A stretch of 5,058 bases of DNA from an uncultured Ruminococcus sp. GTDB lineage: Bacteria; Bacillota; Clostridia; Oscillospirales; Acutalibacteraceae. The stretch covers positions 1 through 5,058 of the forward strand of contig CACXDV010000250.1 of the NCBI GenBank assembly GCA_902766585.1, given 5' to 3'. The notes below the pieces were generated by a model that saw only the letters and a list, made by a program, of their open reading frames with translations, was not told the DNA's origin and did no database searches. Both the position numbers and the translations under genes were made by a program. This document shows positions 1 through 5,058 of this stretch, piece by piece (the first letter of the stretch is position 1; each line of letters opens with the position of its first letter).

Positions 1-3
1 AAA

Positions 4-1644
4 ATGTCATACAGTGAGGATTGGGAATTTTACAGAAGACTTAATCGTCCCGAAATTCCCCTGAGAGAACTTGCGGCAAGAAGCGGAGGAAAATGTCTTG
101 CAAGAAAAGCAGCGCCGCTTGATAGCGGAGCAGTGGTCGATGATGAAGCGGATATACTGGAGGATGTGTGCTGTGCCGAGCCGCCTATGCCGGGCGCAGC
201 AATGGGCGGCGCGCCGATGCCGATGATGAGTATGGCTTCGATGCCGATGATGAGGACTGCGGAATTCAATACCGCAAAAACTCATACCGCTCCCGAAAAT
301 GAGCAGACAACACCCCTTGATAAGCCGCAGGCTATCTTTTCGGCAAATGTCAATACGGCTTCATGGTCGTATGTAAGGAGCAATATATTAAAGAACCGCA
401 GGATAGACAAGGATTTTGTAAGGATAGAGGAGCTGATAAACTCCTATCCGTATAAGCTTAAAAAGCCGAAGGGCGGCGATATTTTCTCAGTTTCCGTTGA
501 AAAGGGAAAATGCCGTTGGAATGACGAGGCAGAGCTGATGTTTGTCGGAATCAAGGGCAAAAAGGCTGATAAAAAGGTAAAGCAGAATCTTGCCTTTCTT
601 GTTGATGTATCCGGAAGCATGGAAGAACGCTGGATACTTGTTCAGATGTCCCTTGCCGCAATTATAAGCAAGCTGGGCAAGGGTGATATAATTTCCATTA
701 TTGCATATTCAGATGAAACCGTGACTGTCGTTAAAAAACTTGAATGCAGCGATTTAGGGGACTGTGTCAAGGCTATCCTTTCAATTGACGGTATCGGAGG
801 CTGTACCAACGGCAGCGAGGGCATGGAAAATGCATATAAATTCCTTTCGGAAAATTATGATAAGGAAGCAAATAACCGTGTATTCATATTTACCGACGGA
901 GATTTCAATTTCGGCATTACCTCAGAGGGCGGGCTTTCCGAATATATAAAGAAAAAGAGAGAGACAGGCATATATCTTTCCGTTGTGGGCTATGGTATGT
1001 CCAATTTCAAGGATGACAATATGGAGGCTCTTGCAAGAAACGGCAACGGCAACTATACAATGGTTACGAATCCCGCTGATATTCTCGATAACCTTTGGGA
1101 AAAGCTTGTTTCAAATCTTGTGACTATCGCAAAGGATGTAAAGATATCCGTTGAGCTGAATCCGAAATTCGTGAAGAATTACCGTCTTATCGGCTATGAT
1201 GCAAGAGTGCTTACACAGAAGGAATTCAATGACACCAAAAAGGCAGTTGACGGAATAGGCTCAGGGCATAATGTTGCAGCCATTGTCGAATTTGTACCGG
1301 GCAAGGCGGAAAAGCAGTATTCCTCCCGCTATGTAAATACCTCGGCAGCGGATAACAGTGAGGAATTTGCATTCATAGAAATACGCTATAAGGATACGGA
1401 CGGAAATAATCTTGTATTCACCAAGGCTGTGACAAAGGAAGAGCTTGAGATCTCCGACAGCAAAAATGTAGATGCTGCTGCAGTGATCGCTGCTTTCGGT
1501 CTTTGCGTTAAGCAGTCCGAATATGCGGGCAAGGCTGACAAAAAGCTGCTCAGTGAGCTGTTAAAGGAAAATCCGCTTAATGAGGAGGAAGATGACGATA
1601 TTTACAGTCATTATTCGGTAATAAAGAAATACGCGGGCAATTGA
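4..1644 (+). CDS. VWA domain protein, YfbK-like (N-terminal domain + VWA + DUF3520-like C-terminus)
   Basis: A 546-residue protein of the bacterial YfbK-type VWA family. Residues 1-109 are a low-complexity head with C31, C56-C57 and nine Met in residues 62-83. Residues 110-190 resemble the YfbK N-terminal domain (IFSANVNTASWSYVR, then VRIEELINSYPY). Residues about 195-370 are the VWA domain with a complete MIDAS: D201-x-S203-x-S205 in LVDVSGSM, T268 in GGCTNG and D298 in FTDGDFNFG, so divalent-metal-dependent ligand binding is expected. Residues about 371-546 match the DUF3520-like region (YRLIGYDARVL, then GIGSGHNVAAIVE, then AAAVIAAFGL). Family members are usually exported or lipoproteins, but no signal peptide or lipobox is visible here, so this copy is either cytoplasmic or lacks an N-terminus lying left of the window. 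Only three bases precede the ATG, so no ribosome site can be checked and the start is uncertain. The biochemical role and ligand are unknown; a scaffold or adaptor role is inferred. The gene ends at TGA, 20 nt before a hairpin. Confidence 0.88.
   Translation: MSYSEDWEFYRRLNRPEIPLRELAARSGGKCLARKAAPLDSGAVVDDEADILEDVCCAEPPMPGAAMGGAPMPMMSMASMPMMRTAEFNTAKTHTAPENEQTTPLDKPQAIFSANVNTASWSYVRSNILKNRRIDKDFVRIEELINSYPYKLKKPKGGDIFSVSVEKGKCRWNDEAELMFVGIKGKKADKKVKQNLAFLVDVSGSMEERWILVQMSLAAIISKLGKGDIISIIAYSDETVTVVKKLECSDLGDCVKAILSIDGIGGCTNGSEGMENAYKFLSENYDKEANNRVFIFTDGDFNFGITSEGGLSEYIKKKRETGIYLSVVGYGMSNFKDDNMEALARNGNGNYTMVTNPADILDNLWEKLVSNLVTIAKDVKISVELNPKFVKNYRLIGYDARVLTQKEFNDTKKAVDGIGSGHNVAAIVEFVPGKAEKQYSSRYVNTSAADNSEEFAFIEIRYKDTDGNNLVFTKAVTKEELEISDSKNVDAAAVIAAFGLCVKQSEYAGKADKKLLSELLKENPLNEEEDDDIYSHYSVIKKYAGN
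215..254 (+). repeat. 16-bp direct repeat inside the VWA gene's Met-rich linker
   Basis: The 16-mer CGATGCCGATGATGAG occurs at 215-230 and again, identically, at 239-254. The offset is 24 bp, exactly eight codons. In frame it encodes the repeated P-M-M type pattern in residues 71-84 of the VWA protein. Because the offset keeps the reading frame, the linker could lengthen or shorten by slippage or recombination without disrupting the gene. Confidence 0.8.
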
Positions 1645-1664
1645 TCCTAAATATTTTATGCTTC

Positions 1665-1699
1665 AGGGTACACTGTATGTGAAAAATGCGGTGTACCCT
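1665..1699 (+). terminator. Strong hairpin after the VWA gene, possible terminator (no clear U-tract)
   Basis: AGGGTACAC at 1665-1673 is the exact reverse complement of GTGTACCCT at 1691-1699. Pairing extends inward five more base pairs (two of them G-U) to a 14-bp stem closed by a 7-nt loop at 1679-1685. It starts 20 nt after the VWA stop codon and lies upstream of the next promoter, the usual place for a terminator. However, the bases after the stem (CTCTTAGCGCTG) are not a U-run, so it is not a canonical intrinsic terminator. It could instead stabilise the mRNA 3' end or act with Rho. Confidence 0.42.
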
Positions 1700-1729
1700 C
1701 TTAGCGCTGAAAAAATTTATTCCAAAAGG

Positions 1730-1759
1730 TTGACGTATGCCAATGTGATTGGTTATAAT
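1730..1759 (+). promoter_or_regulatory. Sigma-A type promoter for the flippase-gpsA-aldolase unit
   Basis: TTGACG at 1730-1735 (5 of 6 bases of the -35 consensus) is followed after 18 bp by a perfect TATAAT at 1754-1759. A second TATAAT at 1760-1765 would give a 24-bp spacer and is unlikely to be used with this -35. Transcription would start near 1766, leaving a leader of about 65 nt before the ATG at 1833. No other comparable promoter is seen before gpsA or the aldolase, which supports a single downstream transcription unit. Confidence 0.68.
1740..1752. promoter_or_regulatory. Candidate operator palindrome CCAAT-N3-ATTGG
   Basis: A perfect inverted repeat with 5-bp arms, CCAAT at 1740-1744 and ATTGG at 1748-1752, lies between the -35 and -10 elements and touches the -10. 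A repressor bound here would block RNA polymerase. The arms are short, so chance is possible, and no regulator gene is in view. Confidence 0.3.
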
Positions 1760-1832
1760 TATAATGGATAATGATGTGTACTCATCTGAATATATAGGAA
1801 ATATTTTCTGAAAAACAGGAGTGTGACTGCTT

Positions 1833-3299
1833 ATGCAGCAAGAGAATAACAAGGTGTCCCGTGAAGGCGCCCTTGTAAAAAACACATTTATACTGTCGCT
1901 TGGTACGGTTCTGCCGAAGCTTGCGACCTTTGTTACCCTGCCGATATTGACGGGAGAATATATGCAGAAGGCGGAATTCGGTCTTTATGATGTCATAATG
2001 GTTCTTGCCTCCCTTATTCTTCCCGCAACGACCTTACAGATACAGACAGCGGCATTCAGATTTCTTTGCGACAGACGTGAGGAGTCTTATGAGCAGAAGA
2101 AGATAATAACCAATATCTACGCCTTTGCCGTACCTGTCTCGCTGATAAGTCTGGTAGTGGTCTTTTTCTTTCTGTGGGAATTTTCCTACACCCTGAGATT
2201 ATGGATATGCGCTTATTTTTTGGCTGATATCCTTGCAAATGTAGCAAGACAGATAACAAGAGGTCTTGCAAATAATCTGGACTATTCCATAAGCGCGATA
2301 ATCAGCGCGATAGGAAAAATGGTATTCACTATTATCGGAGTATATTTCCTTCATATGGGACTTGACGGCGCGGTAATCGCTCTGTTTATGGCGTCAGCAT
2401 CATCATTTTGCTATCTTTTCTTCAAAACAAGGATATACCGCAGTATTGACCTCACGCTTCTGAGCAGGGAAACGCTTAAAATGCTTCTTCATTATTCATG
2501 GCCTATGGTGCCGAACGGTATGTCTATGTGGGTAATGAAGGTATCCGACCGTTTTGTTATACAGTTTTCCATGCTGGGAAGCGTAGGAAACGGTCTTTAT
2601 GCGGCGGCAACTAAAATACCTCAGCTTCTCCAGCTTGCACATATGACCTTTGCCCTTGCATGGCAGGAGAATGCGATAATATACAATAAGGACAAGGATA
2701 TAGCAAAATACTATTCCGAAATGTTCAAGACAATGTATAACCTGATGTCCGGCTTCCTTGGCGGTCTGCTTGCTATCGCTCCGTTTTTGTTTGAACTGCT
2801 TATAAAAAACAAGGATTATTATGAGGCATTTCCGCAGGTACCGATACTTTTCCTCGGAATGTTCTTCTATTCAATGTCCGCATATCTCGGAGGCATTTAT
2901 GTGGCATACAACGCTACAATGAGTATCGGAATTACAACGATAGTTGCTGCCGTTATCAATCTGACAACAGATATACTGCTGATAAATCAGATAGGACTTT
3001 ATGCAGCTTCTATTTCTACCCTTGTAAGCTATATGATACTTTTCCTGTTCCGTCTTTTTGATATACGCAGATATGTTAAGATGAAATATGACTATGTGCA
3101 GATCATCCTTGTGTTTATGATAATACTGATAGAATGCTGGCTGTGCCTGCAGCAGAACATTCTTGCGCTCGGATTTAATTTTGTTATAGGCATTTCGGCA
3201 TTTTTCGTGCTGAATTTCCCTCTGGTAAAGGTTATATTCAAGAAATGCAAGGCTATGATCCGCAAGCTTTTTAAACGCAAAAAGGCTGCGGGAAAATAA
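1833..3299 (+). CDS. Polysaccharide flippase-like membrane protein (MATE/Wzx/MurJ-type superfamily)
   Basis: A 488-residue integral membrane protein with roughly 12-14 hydrophobic segments, for example near residues 17-37, 49-70, 92-115, 120-140, 152-173, 176-197, 302-322, 335-357, 365-385, 390-408, 421-438 and 445-465. The layout and length fit the oligosaccharide flippase superfamily, which moves lipid-linked glycans across the cytoplasmic membrane. Supporting signatures are the N-terminal KNTFILSLGTVLPKLATFVT segment with the following LPILT, the region around residues 46-53 (KAEFGLYD), and SWPMVPNGMSMWVMKVSDRF at residues 222-241, with the conserved Pro and Asp-Arg pair typical of Wzx-like proteins. 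The C-terminus is a strongly basic tail (KLFKRKKAAGK), expected to be cytoplasmic. The start is firm: a TGA lies in frame at 1824-1826 and AGGAG at 1817-1821 precedes the ATG by 11 nt. gpsA follows after 18 nt, implying co-transcription. The substrate is unknown, and no glycosyltransferase is visible in the window to suggest one. Confidence 0.87.
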   Translation: MQQENNKVSREGALVKNTFILSLGTVLPKLATFVTLPILTGEYMQKAEFGLYDVIMVLASLILPATTLQIQTAAFRFLCDRREESYEQKKIITNIYAFAVPVSLISLVVVFFFLWEFSYTLRLWICAYFLADILANVARQITRGLANNLDYSISAIISAIGKMVFTIIGVYFLHMGLDGAVIALFMASASSFCYLFFKTRIYRSIDLTLLSRETLKMLLHYSWPMVPNGMSMWVMKVSDRFVIQFSMLGSVGNGLYAAATKIPQLLQLAHMTFALAWQENAIIYNKDKDIAKYYSEMFKTMYNLMSGFLGGLLAIAPFLFELLIKNKDYYEAFPQVPILFLGMFFYSMSAYLGGIYVAYNATMSIGITTIVAAVINLTTDILLINQIGLYAASISTLVSYMILFLFRLFDIRRYVKMKYDYVQIILVFMIILIECWLCLQQNILALGFNFVIGISAFFVLNFPLVKVIFKKCKAMIRKLFKRKKAAGK

Positions 3300-3306
3300 A
3301 TTGAAA

Positions 3307-3312
3307 GAGGTG
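3307..3312 (+). promoter_or_regulatory. Ribosome binding site deciding the gpsA start
   Basis: GAGGTG matches the anti-Shine-Dalgarno complement and sits 5 nt before the ATG at 3318. The longer in-frame start, GTG at 3312-3314, overlaps this site and so could not use it. That fixes the start at 3318, giving a protein that begins MSVIGVLGAG as is usual for the family. Confidence 0.8.
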
Positions 3313-3317
3313 TGTTT

Positions 3318-4349
3318 ATGAGCGTTATTGGCGTTTTAGGAGCAGGAACATGGGGAACGGCTCTCGGACGTATGCTGGCAAACAGCGGACATGATGCTGT
3401 TGTGTGGTCTGCCCTTCCTCAGGAGATAGATGAACTGAATGAAAAAAGAGTACATCCAAAGCTGCCGGGAGTAAAGCTTCCGGATCAACTCAGATTTACA
3501 AAGGAGCTTGCCGAAGCCTGTATCGGTAAGGAGATAATTATTTTTGCCGTGCCGTCGCCGTTTATCCGCGCCACAGCAAGGGCATCGTCTCCGCTTCTGA
3601 GTGACGGTCAGATAATAGTCAGTGTTGCCAAGGGAGTTGAAAAGGAGACGCTCTTTACAATGACTGAGGTTATCGGTGATGAGCTTAAAAAATCGGAATG
3701 TAAAGCCGATGTGAGCCTTGTTGCTCTTTCAGGACCTACTCATGCCGAGGAGGTGGCTATCGACCTTCCCACAACGATAGTATCTTCATGTGAGGATATG
3801 GCAATGGCGGAAAGAGTACAGGATGTATTTATGAACACCTGTATGAGAGTATATACAAATCCCGATATAAAGGGAGTGGAGCTTTGCGGAGCAATGAAAA
3901 ATATTATTGCTCTTGCATCAGGCATACTTACCGGTCTCGGTTACGGTGACAACAGCAGAGCCGCGCTTATCACAAGAGGTATGGCGGAAATAACAAGGCT
4001 CGGTATTGCTATGGGATGCCTGCCCCAGACCTTTTACGGACTTGCGGGAATAGGCGACCTTATAGTTACAGCTACAAGCGTACACAGCCGTAATAATAAA
4101 TGCGGTCAGTTTATAGGACAGGGAATGTCTGCTGAGGAGGCTGTAAAAAAGGTCGGAATGGTGGTAGAGGGCATTAATGCGATACCCGCCGCCGTAAGGC
4201 TCAAAAAAGAATATAATGTCGATATGCCGATAATAGACGCCGTGGATGCGGTCATCAACAAGGGCGTTCTGCCGAAGGATGTTATCAGGAGCCTGATGAT
4301 AAGAGAAAAGAAAAATGAAATCAAGGACTTCCTCGGCTTCGATGCATAA
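3318..4349 (+). CDS. gpsA: Glycerol-3-phosphate dehydrogenase [NAD(P)+], GpsA
   Basis: A full-length 343-residue enzyme that reduces dihydroxyacetone phosphate to sn-glycerol-3-phosphate, the backbone precursor of phospholipids and glycerol-phosphate polymers; it is cytoplasmic. The Rossmann nucleotide-binding motif GAGTWGTA is at residues 8-15, followed by the cofactor-domain segments FAVPS (76-80) and SVAKGVE (102-108, K105). SGPTHAEEVA is at 138-147. The catalytic core GVELCGAMKN (186-195, K194) leads into the GYGDNSRAALITRGMAEI block (208-225). GLAGIGDLIVT (241-251, D246) and SRN (257-259) complete the substrate site, and VVEGINA with MPI close the C-terminal helical domain. All expected catalytic positions appear present. 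Position 190 is Cys where many bacterial homologues have Gly, a substitution also known in eukaryotic GPD1. The gene sits 18 nt after the flippase and 29 nt before the aldolase, with no terminator between, so it is probably an operon member. Confidence 0.96.
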   Translation: MSVIGVLGAGTWGTALGRMLANSGHDAVVWSALPQEIDELNEKRVHPKLPGVKLPDQLRFTKELAEACIGKEIIIFAVPSPFIRATARASSPLLSDGQIIVSVAKGVEKETLFTMTEVIGDELKKSECKADVSLVALSGPTHAEEVAIDLPTTIVSSCEDMAMAERVQDVFMNTCMRVYTNPDIKGVELCGAMKNIIALASGILTGLGYGDNSRAALITRGMAEITRLGIAMGCLPQTFYGLAGIGDLIVTATSVHSRNNKCGQFIGQGMSAEEAVKKVGMVVEGINAIPAAVRLKKEYNVDMPIIDAVDAVINKGVLPKDVIRSLMIREKKNEIKDFLGFDA

Positions 4350-4378
4350 TCTCGGAAAAGGAAAGGTAATTTGTTTAA

Positions 4379-5058
4379 ATGAAGCATCATCTGTATAACC
4401 CGGGCTTCAGCTTCGTAAAGAAGCCGGAAAGCTTTGACAAGTACACGGACAGGGAGCTTCTGCAATACTGTCCCGGAGCGACCATGTATATGCCCGGAAT
4501 AAAGAATTTCGCGCCTAAGATACTTTCCGGCGCAATGCCCGGTCTTACTACAATAGTATTATGCTTTGAGGATGCCTGCCCCGAAGAACAGGTACCCATG
4601 GCGGAAAGGAATGTCTATAACCTTCTCGATACCGTTGCGGATGCAGTGAACAGCGGTGATCTGGATCGTGAAACAGTACCGCTTATATTTGTCCGTGTGA
4701 GGAATATAGAGCAGTTCAGGCATTTTGCGGAGGGACTTACCAAAAAGCAGACAGGTGTTCTGTGCGGATTCAATTTCCCTAAGTTCAATTCAAGCAACGG
4801 TGACGGATACTATTCCTACCTCCGCACCCTTAACGAGCGTTTCGGAGAGATACTGTACGGTATGCCTATAATCGAGGATGAAAGGGTTGCGTATAAGGAA
4901 ACAAGGCTTCAGGAGCTTTTAGATATAAAAGCGGTGCTTGATTCATACAGGGATCTTGTTTTGCAGGTAAGAGTCGGAGGTACGGATTTTTCTTCTGTTT
5001 TCGGAGTGAGAAGGGGAGTGGACCATTCTATCTATGATATTATGACTGTCCGCGACTG
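4379..5058 (+). CDS. HpcH/HpaI aldolase / citrate lyase beta-like protein, Ter-cluster type (3' truncated by window)
   Basis: An open reading frame of 226 codons plus two bases that continues past the right edge. The start is firm: an in-frame TAA lies directly before it at 4376-4378. The purine run GGAAAGG at 4360-4366 is a plausible but distant (12 nt) ribosome site. The sequence fits the TIM-barrel C-C bond lyase family related to CitE and HpcH/HpaI. PGATMYMPG is at 32-40, and GLTTIVLCFEDA at 55-66 carries the acidic E64-D65 pair placed like the metal/substrate site of CitE. PLIFVRVRN (101-109) supplies Arg residues on a strand, GFNFPKF is at 130-136, PIIED is at 163-167, and QVRVGGTDFSSVFGVRR at 196-212 is followed by D215 and YD. 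This pattern is the version I associate with biosynthetic modules of tellurium-resistance (Ter) operons, where the product is not established. The exact substrate is unknown; assignment to the superfamily is more certain than to the Ter subtype. It lies 29 nt after gpsA and is probably co-transcribed. Confidence 0.82.
   Translation, partial: MKHHLYNPGFSFVKKPESFDKYTDRELLQYCPGATMYMPGIKNFAPKILSGAMPGLTTIVLCFEDACPEEQVPMAERNVYNLLDTVADAVNSGDLDRETVPLIFVRVRNIEQFRHFAEGLTKKQTGVLCGFNFPKFNSSNGDGYYSYLRTLNERFGEILYGMPIIEDERVAYKETRLQELLDIKAVLDSYRDLVLQVRVGGTDFSSVFGVRRGVDHSIYDIMTVRD

Noticed and set aside
7..285. Minus-strand ORF of 92 aa rich in His/Arg
   Set aside because: It is the antisense shadow of the Met-rich linker: repeated ATG codons read as CAT (His) on the other strand. 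The VWA frame carries conserved domains, so this is not a gene.
1760..1765. Second TATAAT as the main -10 element
   Set aside because: The spacer from TTGACG would be 24 bp, too long for sigma-A. The first TATAAT has an 18-bp spacer.
1577..1885. Minus-strand ORF of 102 aa spanning the intergenic gap
   Set aside because: It overlaps the end of the VWA gene, the hairpin, the promoter and the start of the flippase gene, and its translation has no recognisable domain.
3312..3317. GTG start two codons upstream for gpsA
   Set aside because: The GTG overlaps the Shine-Dalgarno GAGGTG, leaving no spacing. The ATG at 3318 has proper spacing and gives the usual family N-terminus.
4106..4465. Minus-strand ORF of 119 aa over the gpsA/aldolase junction
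   Set aside because: It is antisense to conserved gpsA C-terminal motifs and the aldolase N-terminus, with no recognisable protein signature.
1..5058. tRNA, rRNA, CRISPR arrays, insertion sequences or phage integration sites
   Set aside because: Coding sequence fills nearly the whole window. No regularly spaced repeats, transposase-like proteins, terminal inverted repeats or tRNA-like cloverleaf were seen.

Overview
This window of about 5 kb carries four genes, all on the + strand. Three are complete and the fourth runs off the right edge. GC content looks mid-40s percent. Genes are tightly packed behind purine-rich Shine-Dalgarno sites, and AGA/AGG and ATA codons are freely used. Together with the style of the proteins, this suggests a low-to-mid GC Firmicute, most likely a Clostridia/Ruminococcus-type gut anaerobe. 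The taxonomic call is inference from composition and protein flavour, not from a marker gene.

Layout: (1) Bases 4-1644 encode a 546-residue von Willebrand factor A (VWA) protein of the YfbK type. It has the N-terminal YfbK-like domain, an intact MIDAS metal site and the C-terminal DUF3520-like domain. It shows no signal peptide and carries a striking methionine/proline-rich linker. (2) Bases 1645-1832 are an intergenic gap of 188 bp. The gap holds a strong hairpin just after the VWA gene, a sigma-A type promoter (TTGACG-18-TATAAT) with a small palindrome in its spacer, and a leader of about 65 nt. (3) Bases 1833-3299 encode a polytopic membrane protein of the MATE/Wzx-like polysaccharide flippase superfamily. 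(4) Bases 3318-4349 encode NAD(P)-dependent glycerol-3-phosphate dehydrogenase (GpsA), 18 nt after the flippase. (5) Bases 4379 to beyond 5058 encode the first 226 residues of an HpcH/HpaI aldolase / citrate lyase beta-like TIM-barrel protein, 29 nt after gpsA. It resembles the aldolase found in the biosynthetic module linked to tellurium-resistance (Ter) genes.

The flippase, gpsA and the aldolase look like one transcription unit read from the promoter at about 1730. The VWA gene is probably a separate upstream unit that ends at the hairpin. The most interesting point is context. The right edge appears to enter a Ter-type stress-response biosynthetic cluster (expected partners are a phosphoribosyltransferase, ATP-grasp, HAD and cysteine-protease-like proteins, and TerD-family proteins). 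A VWA protein, a type of component also seen in Ter systems, lies just upstream. Between them sit a lipid-linked glycan flippase and an enzyme of glycerophospholipid precursor synthesis. Whether these form one functional system or are only neighbours cannot be decided from this window.
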